This document shows positions 55,417 through 64,000 of a stretch of 64,000 bases of DNA, in pieces. A program made the position numbers and the translations under genes. The notes below the pieces were generated by a model that saw nothing but the letters and a program-made list of their open reading frames with translations, did no database searches and was not told the DNA's origin. Position 1 is the stretch's first letter; each line of letters starts with the position of its first letter. Source of the stretch: Tomocerus qinae (lineage: Eukaryota > Arthropoda > Collembola > Entomobryomorpha > Tomoceridae). The DNA is taken from positions 22,592,513 through 22,656,512 of the forward strand of contig CM034547.1 of NCBI GenBank assembly GCA_020055645.1. The letters run 5' to 3'.

Positions 55417-58400
55417 ATGGATCATCTTATTAAGAAACGTGGAATCCTCAAGGGAAAGTTGACTAGGACGAATACCTTCGTGGAAGCTCTCGATGTCAAC
55501 GCCTACAATGTCGAAGATATCGAGACAAAACTGGTAATTTTGGAAGAAGCTTGGAAAACCTTCCAAGAAATTCATACGGAGATTGTTTTGTTGGCCGCGG
55601 ATGAGGAGGAAATTCAAGCCCATGAGACTGAAAGTGAAGACTTTGAAAACAGGTACGTAACCTTGAGAACGAAATTACTCAAGCTAACTCGACATCAAGT
55701 AACAGGTCAGTCATCTTCTGCAGTACCATCAACCTCTCAGCTTCATTCATCTTATGTGCACCCTCCGGATGTGAAACTACCTCGCATTGAATTGCCTAAG
55801 TTCTCTGGAGATTATCAAGATTGGAGGCCTTTCTACGACCAATTTCATGCTTCCGTCCATAATAACAAAACTTTATCTGGATCACAGAAGTTAAACTACT
55901 TAAAATCGTCACTGGAAGGATCAGCAAAGGATTTGCTTCGTTCAGTATCAATCACCGATGCCAACTACGGAGAAGCTTGGGCAATTCTCAAGGATCGGTA
56001 TGAAAACAAAAGAAACATTGTGTATTCGCATTTGAAGTCATTGTGCAATCAAATCAATCTTCAAAGTGAAAGTGCTGGTGGTCTACGTAAACTGCTAGAC
56101 ACCACTATTCAAAATATTCGTGCACTTAAAGTGCTTGGACAACCTGTGGATCATTGGGACTCCTTGGTTGTATTTCTCCTCTCAGGAAAGTTGGATCCTG
56201 AGTCTAGGAGACAGTGGGAATTGTCGTTGGTCAACACGGATGTTCCAACGATGAAAGAATTTTCAGACTTTCTGAAAAGGAGGTGCGGAGCTTTGGAGAT
56301 AATTCAGACTCCGAAGCAAAAATCAACAAACAAGTATAGTGAAGAAAGAAGCGTAGAGGACAAATCTACCAACTCATTTCATGTATCAACAAATAGCAAG
56401 TCATGCCCTGGATGTACTTCAAGTTTACATGTTATCATTACGAAATGCCCAGATTTTCTGAAAGCTAATGTGAAAGAGCGTACAGAAATCGCAAGACAGA
56501 AGAAATTATGCTTCAATTGCTTACGCAGTGGACATAGTTTATACCAGTGCAATAGTGTTAATGTTTGCAGGGAGTGTGAGAAGAAACATCACACCCTACT
56601 ACATTTTACAAATTCGAAGCCTCAACCAAAGCAAGAAAATAAGAATGTCAAAGCAAGTGAAAGCAAGGAGCCGAAACTCGCAACTAATCATATGCAATCA
56701 AGTTTTAGTCAAGTTTTACTATCAACAGCAATTATCATGATAAAGGACAAGTGTGGACAACTACAAAAGTGTCGTGCCTTTCTGGACAGTGGATCTCAAG
56801 GCAGCTTTATTTCGGAAGCCTGCATTCAGCGACTCGGACTGAAGAGATCAAAGGTTAATGTAAACTTTCATGGAGTAGCTCTATCGTCATGTGCAGCTAC
56901 CGGTGCAGTAAGTGTGGAGTTGGAATCGACTAACTCATCATTCAAGATGGATTTGGATTTGCTGATACTTCCTAAAATCACGAAAAAATTACCAAATTAT
57001 GATATTCAAAATCATAACTGGGACCATATCAAAAATCTCACTCTGGCAGACCCTCACTACTACAGGAGCAGTGATATTGACATAATGTTGGGTATGGATA
57101 TTTACTCTGAACTTATGTTGAATGGACTCATCAAAGGTACAACTGGAGCACCGACGGCACAGAAAACCGTTTTGGGTTGGATTCTCTTTGGCAGTGTTAA
57201 TCAAACAGAAGATTTGGTTGTGAGTCATGTCTCTTTGGATGTTGATGTTGATAAACAATTACAAATGTTTTGGAAAGTGGAGGAAGTACAGTCAGCTGTT
57301 CCAGCTTTATCTCAGGAAGAAAAACAATGCGAAGCTCATTTTACAGCGACACACACTCGAGACAGCAGCGGTAAATTTGTAGTTTGTTTACCTTTCAAGA
57401 AAGAAGATAATTTGCATCTTGGCGACTCAGGAAGCAGTGCAGTCATCCGTTTAAAGCAAATTGAACGAAGATTGGAACAAAACCCACACCGAAAAATTCA
57501 ATATCGTGCATTTATGAAGGAGTATCTGGATCTTGGACATATGGAATTAGTACCAACTGCAGAAATTAGCAAGCCAGTAAGTGAAAGTTATTACTTACCT
57601 CATCATTTTGTGGTCAATGACAATAGTACTACTACTAAGCTTCGAGTGGTTTTCGACGCCTCCAAGAAGACGACCACTCAAGTGTCATTGAATGACAAAC
57701 AATTAGTTGGCCCAAAGTTACAGCAAGATTTGTTCGAGTTAGTGCTACGCTTTCGGACTCACAAGGTTGCAGTGACAGCGGACATAGCCAAAATGTATCG
57801 TCAGATCTGGGTGAATAAATCAGACACGGATTTTCAACGTATCGTTTGGAGAGATTCACCAGATCTACCCATTCAAGATTATCGACTGCTAACCGTGACA
57901 TATGGAACATCTTCTGCTCCATATATAGCTACGAAGTGTCTGCAGCAGTTGTCACAAGACGAAGAAAAGGATCTTCCCTTAGCAGCAGAAGTTTTACGAC
58001 GCGATTTCTATATGGATGACTTACTCTCGGGGACTAGTGACATTCATGCAGCATTGGAACTCCAATCACAGCTAATAGAAATGTTAAATCGTGGAGGCCT
58101 ACAATTAAGGAAGTGGTCATCAAATTGCAACGAATTATTGGATTCTCTACCTGTGGAATATCGTGAAACCAAAACCCCATTGGAATTCAACTTAGAAAAT
58201 TCAGTGAAAACATTGGGAATCATGTGGCATCCTGCAACAGACGAATTTACATTCAAAGTTTGTTTACCCGATGTTAAAGGCAGACTAACTAAACGTGGAC
58301 TTCTTTCAGATGTGGCTCAGATCTTTGATCCTCTTGGATGGTTGGCTCCTGCGGTAATTTTAGCAAAAATTACATTTCAAAAATTGTGGCTTTTGGGACT

Positions 58401-60570
58401 CAACTGGGACGACCAACTACCAAGTGAAGTAACAGAATCATGGCTAAAATTCAGAAGTGAACTCTCTACCTTAGAAGATATAAAAATAAATCGGTGGATT
58501 CATTCCCGGGGGCGGAGTGGGAGCTATCAGCTTCATGGATTCTCCGATGCATCCAATTCAGCTTATAGTGCAGTAGTATACTTTCGTACTATTGATAATA
58601 ATAAAAATGTGAAGATTAGCCTTGTGTGTGCAAAAACAAAAGTATCTCCGATCAAGCAAATATCACTGCCCCGTCTGGAACTGTGTGGTGCTTTGCTGCT
58701 TGCAAGACTAGTCACGGCTGTGAAGAATTCATTGAATTTGGATTATGAAAATATTTACTGTTGGACGGACTCTACAATTGTCTTGTCGTGGCTCAGTGGA
58801 CATCCAAATAGATGGAAGACGTTTGTTGCAAATAGAGTGTCTGAAATACAGGATTTGGTACCTCCAGGTCAGTGGAATCATGTGTCTTCGGAAGACAATC
58901 CAGCTGATGTAGCCTCACGTGGTATCCTGCCTAGTGAGCTGAAAACTCACCCCTTGTGGTGGAATGGACCGACCTGGCTAGCAAGTGAGTCAGAACAATG
59001 GCCAAAGTCAAGTATAAAAGTCTCTACGGATTTGTGTCTCCTGGAGCAAAAGAAAGAAGCAATTTGTGCAGTTACAACTAAACAAGAATTTGAATTATTA
59101 TCTCGGTACTCATCACTTACAACTTTGGTACGTCAAACGTCATATTGTTTACGTTATATAAACAATATCAAGAAAAATGTGATAAAACTGACTGGAGGAT
59201 TGTCAACAAATGAATTACAAGAATCACTTCATGTTATAATCAAATGTGTGCAGTTAGAGGAATTTTCTGAAGAAATTAAGGCATGTAAAAGTAATACGGA
59301 GCTTTCAAGTAAAAGTCCCCTTCTCTCTTTACGGCCATTTCTGGACGACGAGGGACTTCTCAGAGTTGGAGGAAGATTACGTCACTCATCCTTACCATTT
59401 AACCAAAAACATCCAATACTTCTACCTCGCCGTCACTCTCTCACCAATCTAATTGTTGACTATGAACATAAAAGGATGTTGCATGCTGGACCTCGGTTAC
59501 TGTTATCTACCCTACAACGAAGATTTTGGATCATTTGTGGTCGAGATGTTGTTCGAAGATTTGTGCATAAATGTGTTATTTGTTTTCGGCAGCGAGCAGT
59601 TACAGCACAACAGCTGATGGGAGATTTACCGAAACCCCGTGTGGAATCCGCTCGGCCATTTCTCAAGACTGGAGTCGACTACGTCGGTCCAGTCACATTA
59701 CGTGTAGCAAGTGGTCGTGGACGAAGACAAATGACGAAAGGATACATTGCCATTTTCGTGTGCTTGTCAACCAAGGCTGTACATTTGGAATTAGTAAGTG
59801 ACCTTACTACAGATGCTTTTCTAGCAGCCTTGAAGCGGTTTATCTCTCGTCGTGGGATATGCTCAGATATCTATTCAGATAATGGAACGACATTCGTTGG
59901 AGCAAAATCTGAAATGGAAAAACTCTACAACTTGTCAATAAAATCGGATGAAACTCTCAAGAATTACTTGGCTAACGACGGAACTAATTTCCATCGTGTT
60001 CCTGCTTCCTCCCCTCACTTCGCCGGGATTTGTGAAGCAGGAGTCAAATCGTGTAAACATCATCTTCGTCGTGTCATTGGGAATGCCCTACTTACATTCG
60101 AAGAATTTACAACTGTGTTGTGTCAAGTGGAGGCCTGCCTAAATTCACGTCCACTATGTCCATTGTCAAGCTCACCAGAAGATCTTGCTGTGCTTACGCC
60201 TGGACACTTTCTAATTGGAGATGCCCTAACTGCGATTCCGGAGCCTGATCTATGTCATTTGAAAATGAACACACTTTCAAGATGGCAACTCCTACAGCGA
60301 ATTACTCAAGATTTCTGGAAACGCTGGCAAGTGGAGTATCTCAGCAATTTGCAGCAGCGAACGAAGTGGACAGAAGAAAAACCCAATTTGAAGATTGGTG
60401 ACATGGTGCTCATAAAGGATGACCAATTACCACCTCAAAAATGGAACATGGGACGTATCGTCGATGTTCATCGTGGAAAGGATAATCTAGTTCGTGTGGT
60501 GACTGCTAAGACCCAAACTGGAATTATCAAGAGACCTGTTGTGAAAATATGTGTATTACCATTTGATTAG
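55417..60570 (+). CDS. BEL/Pao gag-pol polyprotein, intact
   Basis: One 1717-codon frame without stops. In order: coiled N-terminal region (1-100), DUF1759 gag-like domain around LPKFSGDYQDWRPFYDQF (about 120-280), CCHC knuckle CFNCLRSGHSLYQC near 365, DUF1758 aspartic protease with DSGSQGSF near 457, reverse transcriptase with YMDD near 864, Pao RNase H (GFSDASNSAYSA near 1042, WTDSTIVLSWL), HHCC zinc finger, integrase core with the D near 1419, SDNG near 1488 and the catalytic E of ICEAGVK near 1538, then the DUF5641 tail. All catalytic residues expected for the family are visible. Gag and pol share one frame, as in many BEL elements. Residue numbers are approximate. Confidence 0.96.
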   Translation: MDHLIKKRGILKGKLTRTNTFVEALDVNAYNVEDIETKLVILEEAWKTFQEIHTEIVLLAADEEEIQAHETESEDFENRYVTLRTKLLKLTRHQVTGQSSSAVPSTSQLHSSYVHPPDVKLPRIELPKFSGDYQDWRPFYDQFHASVHNNKTLSGSQKLNYLKSSLEGSAKDLLRSVSITDANYGEAWAILKDRYENKRNIVYSHLKSLCNQINLQSESAGGLRKLLDTTIQNIRALKVLGQPVDHWDSLVVFLLSGKLDPESRRQWELSLVNTDVPTMKEFSDFLKRRCGALEIIQTPKQKSTNKYSEERSVEDKSTNSFHVSTNSKSCPGCTSSLHVIITKCPDFLKANVKERTEIARQKKLCFNCLRSGHSLYQCNSVNVCRECEKKHHTLLHFTNSKPQPKQENKNVKASESKEPKLATNHMQSSFSQVLLSTAIIMIKDKCGQLQKCRAFLDSGSQGSFISEACIQRLGLKRSKVNVNFHGVALSSCAATGAVSVELESTNSSFKMDLDLLILPKITKKLPNYDIQNHNWDHIKNLTLADPHYYRSSDIDIMLGMDIYSELMLNGLIKGTTGAPTAQKTVLGWILFGSVNQTEDLVVSHVSLDVDVDKQLQMFWKVEEVQSAVPALSQEEKQCEAHFTATHTRDSSGKFVVCLPFKKEDNLHLGDSGSSAVIRLKQIERRLEQNPHRKIQYRAFMKEYLDLGHMELVPTAEISKPVSESYYLPHHFVVNDNSTTTKLRVVFDASKKTTTQVSLNDKQLVGPKLQQDLFELVLRFRTHKVAVTADIAKMYRQIWVNKSDTDFQRIVWRDSPDLPIQDYRLLTVTYGTSSAPYIATKCLQQLSQDEEKDLPLAAEVLRRDFYMDDLLSGTSDIHAALELQSQLIEMLNRGGLQLRKWSSNCNELLDSLPVEYRETKTPLEFNLENSVKTLGIMWHPATDEFTFKVCLPDVKGRLTKRGLLSDVAQIFDPLGWLAPAVILAKITFQKLWLLGLNWDDQLPSEVTESWLKFRSELSTLEDIKINRWIHSRGRSGSYQLHGFSDASNSAYSAVVYFRTIDNNKNVKISLVCAKTKVSPIKQISLPRLELCGALLLARLVTAVKNSLNLDYENIYCWTDSTIVLSWLSGHPNRWKTFVANRVSEIQDLVPPGQWNHVSSEDNPADVASRGILPSELKTHPLWWNGPTWLASESEQWPKSSIKVSTDLCLLEQKKEAICAVTTKQEFELLSRYSSLTTLVRQTSYCLRYINNIKKNVIKLTGGLSTNELQESLHVIIKCVQLEEFSEEIKACKSNTELSSKSPLLSLRPFLDDEGLLRVGGRLRHSSLPFNQKHPILLPRRHSLTNLIVDYEHKRMLHAGPRLLLSTLQRRFWIICGRDVVRRFVHKCVICFRQRAVTAQQLMGDLPKPRVESARPFLKTGVDYVGPVTLRVASGRGRRQMTKGYIAIFVCLSTKAVHLELVSDLTTDAFLAALKRFISRRGICSDIYSDNGTTFVGAKSEMEKLYNLSIKSDETLKNYLANDGTNFHRVPASSPHFAGICEAGVKSCKHHLRRVIGNALLTFEEFTTVLCQVEACLNSRPLCPLSSSPEDLAVLTPGHFLIGDALTAIPEPDLCHLKMNTLSRWQLLQRITQDFWKRWQVEYLSNLQQRTKWTEEKPNLKIGDMVLIKDDQLPPQKWNMGRIVDVHRGKDNLVRVVTAKTQTGIIKRPVVKICVLPFD

Positions 60571-60649
60571 TGTTAAAATAATTGTATGTTCAATTGTTAA
60601 TTGCTTACATTACATTTATTAGAAAGATAGTCTTTCTACGCGGGGAATA

Positions 60650-60954
60650 TGTTGGATTCTGATTAGCTTGATGATGTAATGTGTGTAAAATGTCAGCCTA
60701 AATTATGTAGGTGTTAACTAGGTTACTAAATGTTTGCTACAAATAACCGTTATTATCCTAAAGTCGTATTGTAAAACGTAAATTAATTCATTCTACTTGA
60801 TTTGTCCATGAAAGTCGGACGACATTTCGGTCCTCTCCACTTTCTCCTAAATTGCTAGAAAATAGTTGCTTTTCCAGATAGTTTCAATAAATTTATCTTA
60901 AAATATACAGTCCACTGTGCTTGTGCTTCAATTCTGCTATCGTGGCATTATTCA
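60650..60954 (+). repeat. 3' LTR
   Basis: Same 305 bp as 55019-55323, followed by TATGG at 60955-60959. Confidence 0.95.
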
Positions 60955-60969
60955 TATGGTTTCTAATGA

Positions 60970-61302
60970 CTAATGACGATTGGGCTTGACTATCATATTC
61001 GCTCTTAACTTTTTTTGGGAAATCTAGTCCGAGAATTGGTCGTAGAAAGACCAAGTTGGTCTCTAAAAACGCAGAAAATGTCAATTTATAGCAGCGTGCA
61101 CTTAGATTTCTACCTTTTACCTTCGTTTGCGAGTTATTGCAATTTTAATTAATATCTCGTAACCAGAGGTAAAAATTAGGAATCTAAGTGCAACCTGCTA
61201 TAAATTGACATTTTCTGCGTTTTTAGAGACCAACTTCGTCTTTCTACGACCAATATTCTCGGACTAGATCCAAGTTTCCCAAAACAAATCGTCACTTTTA
61301 TG
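60970..61302. mobile_element. Foldback element 1 of a tandem pair
   Basis: Arms of about 135 bp: AGAAAGACCAAGTTGGTCTC, AAAAACGCAGAAAATGTCAA and CAATTTATAGCAG are mirrored at about 61195-61245. The loop carries CTCGTAACCAGAGG. The 63-codon frame at 60893-61084 runs from the LTR into this arm and is spurious. Confidence 0.85.
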
Positions 61303-61306
61303 CCCT

Positions 61307-61872
61307 ATTCATTTTGCTGTATTGTCATAGAGTAAATTTCTATGGCTCTGTGTATTTTAAATCGTAGCCATAGATATTTCCCCACTACCTGCCCCTCATT
61401 GAATTTCCCCGTATTTTGAACCACCCCTGAATCTTAAGATTCCCGGTTACCAAGTAACGTGAATGAACTTTGACTATATAATCTGCTGTTAATTTTTTTT
61501 GGAAAAAAAATTTCGGCTCCGTGAATACTGGACGTAAAATGACAAGATTGGTCTCTAAAAACGCAGAATTGGCTGTTTTACAGTAATTCCCAAAAACATT
61601 CTTGATTTTCATCTTTGCCTGTGCAATATAAGGTTTTTACATTCAAAATTGTAATATCTCAAAATTAGAGTATAAAATCAAGAATGTTTTTGGGAATTAC
61701 TGTGAAACAGCCAATTCTGCGTTTTTAGAGGCCAATCTTGTCATTGTATGACCAGTATTCACGGAGCCGAATCTTTTTTCCCAAAAAATTATATCATTTC
61801 ATTTTGCTGGATTGTCATAGAGTAATTTTCAATGCCTACATGTATTTTTAAATCGTAGCCATAGATACATCC
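61307..61872. repeat. Direct repeat flanks of the foldback pair
   Basis: TCATTTTGCTG.ATTGTCATAG followed by AAATCGTAGCCATAGATA occurs at 61307-61382 and again at 61799-61872, a 492-bp period. So the unit foldback plus this tail was duplicated in tandem and then diverged. Confidence 0.75.
61470..61800. mobile_element. Foldback element 2 of the pair
   Basis: Arms about 140 bp: GGTCTCTAAAAACGCAGAAT, TTGGCTGTTTTACAGTAATT and CCCAAAAACATTCTTGATTT are mirrored at about 61675-61735. Shares CTCTAAAAACGCAGAA with element 1, so they belong to one family. Confidence 0.85.
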
Positions 61873-61989
61873 TCATCCCTTTACTTTAAACGCTTGGTAT
61901 ACTGGACAACATTTGGGCATTTTTTTCCAGCTGCTCATACATGCCCCATTTCAAAAAATGATTATTTTACTAGTGTACCAGCCAAGATG

Positions 61990-62200
61990 CCTCCATTACA
62001 AGGTGAAGACATAGAGGGATATTCCCCGAGTTTGCACCCAATTCGAATTCTACCTATACTGCCACAGAGAAGTAAACACCCAAGCCGAAAGTAACCATGG
62101 TTATTTGGTTTGGGTGCCTACCTCTCTGTGGTAGAAAGTAAATACGGATTGGGTGCAAAAATCCGGGAAACCCCCTCTATGTCTTCACCTTGTACTGGAG
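61990..62200. mobile_element. Foldback element
   Basis: TACAAGGTGAAGACATAGAG at about 61997 mirrors CTCTATGTCTTCACCTTGTA near 62174; TTGCACCCAAT and ATTGGGTGCAA, and CACAGAGA.GTA, continue the arms. Centre has GTAACCATGGTTA. The small frames across it are shadows. Confidence 0.85.
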
Positions 62201-62327
62201 TTGATATTAAACAAATGCGTTACTATAGAGTGATAAATTCGAGGCATCTTGGTACCAGCACTGTGGTGCTCCAACCGAAAAATGAAGTGTGATATAATAT
62301 GAATCATGGAAAAGAGATGCCAAACTT

Positions 62328-62420
62328 GTGTTGACAAAAAGTCTAAATGGGTTGACAAAAAGGTGTTGACGACCAAAGGGGTCAAAATTGTGTTGACAAA
62401 AAGGTGTTGACAATTTGGGG
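62328..62420 (+). repeat. Short GTTGACAAAAAG repeats
   Basis: GTTGACAAAAAG occurs at about 62330, 62350 and 62391, with GGTGTTGAC(A/G) variants between. Four to five irregular copies of a 20- to 30-bp unit. Confidence 0.75.
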
Positions 62421-62554
62421 TGGTCCCGAATGATGACATGCTTCAATTATACATTATACTAATGGTTTGTGACATTATGACTTACAGTTACACACACACT
62501 ATATGACTATACCATCACAGTTGACCACATGGCCATGGTCCACAACACAACAGA

Positions 62555-62976
62555 AATCACCTAGATCTAGCAGACTTCCAGATTCAGTTTTGGAGAGAAA
62601 AAGATGCTAGTTTGCTATGCTAGATCTGGCTATGGGCCCATAGACGTATAGACGCTGCCTGGAAGTTGGATGTGGAGGTGAACGTGACCTGTGCCTTGGT
62701 TATTTATTACTTCCACACGACACGATGCAAGATATGACAAGGAAAACCAATAATGCAAGGATCCAACAATTACTACTATAATATTACTAATTAGTAATTA
62801 CTGCATTCTTTATTCTTCCGTTAGTAATAAATAACCAAACAAAGATCACGTTCACATTCAGCTTCCAGGCTGCGTCCAAGGTTCCATAGCCAGATCTAGC
62901 ATAGCAAACTACAGATAGCATCCTTTTCTCTCCAAAAGTGAATCTGGAAGTCTGTTAATTGGATCTAGAGATTTTT
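62555..62976. mobile_element. Foldback element, about 420 bp
   Basis: CTAGATCTAGCAGACTTCCA at 62561 and TGGAAGTCTGTTAATTGGAT.TAG near 62950 begin long, imperfect arms: TTTGCTATGCTAGATCTGGC mirrors GCCAGATCTAGCATAGCAAA, and GGTTATTTATTAC mirrors GTAATAAATAACC. The centre is TACTAATTAGTA. No coding. Confidence 0.85.
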
Positions 62977-63355
62977 CTTAGTAAAATGTGCAATGTAATA
63001 AATGATGAAATGATAGAAGTAGTAGTACACAACTAGTACAAGTACAGCTAGCAGATAGCATTCATAACAACAATTTTGTAGTACATAGATAGTAGATGGA
63101 TATTTCTATTAGTTGATTAATATCAGTTTTAATCGAAATAAGTTTTACAATTATTCAGGTACTATTCAAATTTTAATAAAAATAAAGATACAGCTAACAA
63201 TAAATCTAAAAATCTCTATTAGGGCAGTGTCTTAATATGGATGGGATGGGATTATGGGATGGCACTAATGTACCATCATGTATACCTTGTTTTTATATTA
63301 CTTATAATATTATTATTGCTTCTAAAATACGTTAACTTCCTTTTACGTCATTTTG
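62977..63355. other. No feature seen; 3' flank of the receptor gene
   Basis: AT-rich sequence downstream of the ionotropic receptor stop codon on the minus strand. Probably its 3' UTR and beyond. Confidence 0.4.
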
Positions 63356-64000
63356 TTATTTGGGATCAGGATAAGAATTAGGATGAGGTAAAACTAATCT
63401 AACTATTTCTATGAAATGTGGTCGTTCTACTGGTCTTCTACTGGTGGTGTTAGTGTGGCTAGTGTCAGTGTGGTATTGATTTTTGAATACATTTAATCTT
63501 CCCCTGAATCTTGTGTAAAGGCGCAGTTCATTTAGTTGCAAAACCTTGTTATATTTTGCAAACTTAATTTTTTCGGAAACAAGAACGAAAAAAGAAATCG
63601 CGCAGCCAAAAAATAAAATAAAAAACCCTCCATACAGGTTTACAATTTCTAACGGCTTAGTTCCATCGCCATCGTCATTTTTGAAGTTGGTGTTGAGAGC
63701 AAATAAACTGCCAGTAAAATTAGCCCTCCTAGAAAGGGTCCTTATGCCTTTCCCCATTTTTCCTCTATAATCTTGCAAAAATTTTTCTGACAATCCCATT
63801 TCAAACATAATAGTTTTCCTCACATCCAATTTAGGAAGTATTGGAGCGTACTTTTTTGTACACCATGCTGCTCCTATAGGGGGTGAAACAACCTCTGATT
63901 TGTGAAACTTTTGCCGAAGTTTCCAATATCTAACTTCTATCATGAATTCTAAATACCCTTTGTATACCATGCAGGTGAATCGAGGTTTAAGTTGAAATGT
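63356..64000 (-). CDS. Ionotropic receptor (IR), C-terminal exon, partial
   Basis: Variant ionotropic glutamate receptor family, ligand-gated cation channel subunit used in arthropod chemosensation. The frame is open from the window edge to TAA at 63358-63356 (214 codons), and I see no acceptor AG in the first 30 bases, so the exon continues off the edge. Visible: the second ligand-binding lobe with PPIGAAWCTKKYAPILPKLD and MGLSEKFLQDYRGKM, then the last membrane helix LYGGFFILFFGCAISFFVLV and a cytosolic tail of about 70 residues. The pore and the ligand-contact residues that would allow subtype naming are outside the window. Divergent tail, so probably a lineage-specific IR rather than IR8a or IR25a. 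Confidence 0.8.
   Translation of the reverse strand, partial: TFQLKPRFTCMVYKGYLEFMIEVRYWKLRQKFHKSEVVSPPIGAAWCTKKYAPILPKLDVRKTIMFEMGLSEKFLQDYRGKMGKGIRTLSRRANFTGSLFALNTNFKNDDGDGTKPLEIVNLYGGFFILFFGCAISFFVLVSEKIKFAKYNKVLQLNELRLYTRFRGRLNVFKNQYHTDTSHTNTTSRRPVERPHFIEIVRLVLPHPNSYPDPK

Larger units (their letters stand above)
55019..60954 (+). mobile_element. Complete BEL/Pao LTR retrotransposon
   Basis: 5936 bp: 305-bp LTRs (55019-55323 and 60650-60954), TG..CA ends, 5-bp duplication TATGG, a primer-site candidate TGGTCCTTCGCCCGTC directly after the left LTR, one gag-pol frame, and a G-rich tract (CGCGGGGAATA) just before the right LTR. Reading both LTRs side by side I found no difference, which points to a very recent insertion. 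It inserted about 30 bp outside the right inverted repeat of the 44.5-55 kb unit. No env frame. Confidence 0.96.

Noticed and set aside
57635-57922. Minus-strand frames within the BEL/Pao gag-pol region
   Set aside because: All are antisense shadows of the single long plus-strand gag-pol frame.

Overview
The window looks like arthropod nuclear DNA, most likely from a hexapod. Reasons: AT-rich sequence, spliced genes with many introns of 60 to 200 bp, an insect-type ionotropic receptor, an intact BEL/Pao retrotransposon, and dense small DNA transposons (hAT-type MITEs, foldback elements, Helentron-like elements with ACGG microsatellites). I cannot name the species. Nothing bacterial or viral-accessory was seen.

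Layout. 1-430: 20-bp satellite. 1686-4042 (-): 5' half of a selenocysteine lyase gene (SCLY) running off the left edge. 4043-6812: intergenic with a duplicated minisatellite. 6813-12901 (-): complete 13-exon RecQ4 helicase gene (about 1409 aa). 12902-18477: non-coding with three foldback elements. 18478-20478 (+): six-exon PRELI-domain gene (PRELID3/slowmo type). 21180-38384 (-): complete 40-exon ABCA2-type full ABC transporter (about 2489 aa), with a 3.1-kb LTR element and MITEs in introns. 41398-42376 (-): two-exon TMEM11/PMI gene. 42.6-55 kb: repeat domain, holding a candidate 10.5-kb TIR-bounded unit (44459-54985) that contains a 711-bp-arm perfect inverted repeat, three tandem Helentron-like elements and a 132-bp tandem array. 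55019-60954 (+): BEL/Pao retrotransposon with seemingly identical 305-bp LTRs and one uninterrupted 1717-codon ORF. 60.9-63 kb: more foldbacks. 63356-64000 (-): 3' end of an ionotropic receptor gene.

The host genes are unrelated housekeeping or sensory genes, not an operon: replication/repair (RecQ4), selenium/sulfur chemistry (SCLY), mitochondrial lipid transfer (PRELID3), mitochondrial inner-membrane shape (TMEM11), endolysosomal lipid transport (ABCA2) and chemosensation (IR). Exon models were built by hand from reading-frame phase, GT-AG sites and remembered family sequence; every internal phase closes in RecQ4, ABCA2, PRELID3 and TMEM11.

I found no undescribed defence or enzymatic system. 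The most interesting items are the nested architecture at 44.5-55 kb, three repeated FSPSPE boxes in RecQ4, an 11-residue repeat tail on PRELID3, and very recent retroelement insertions.
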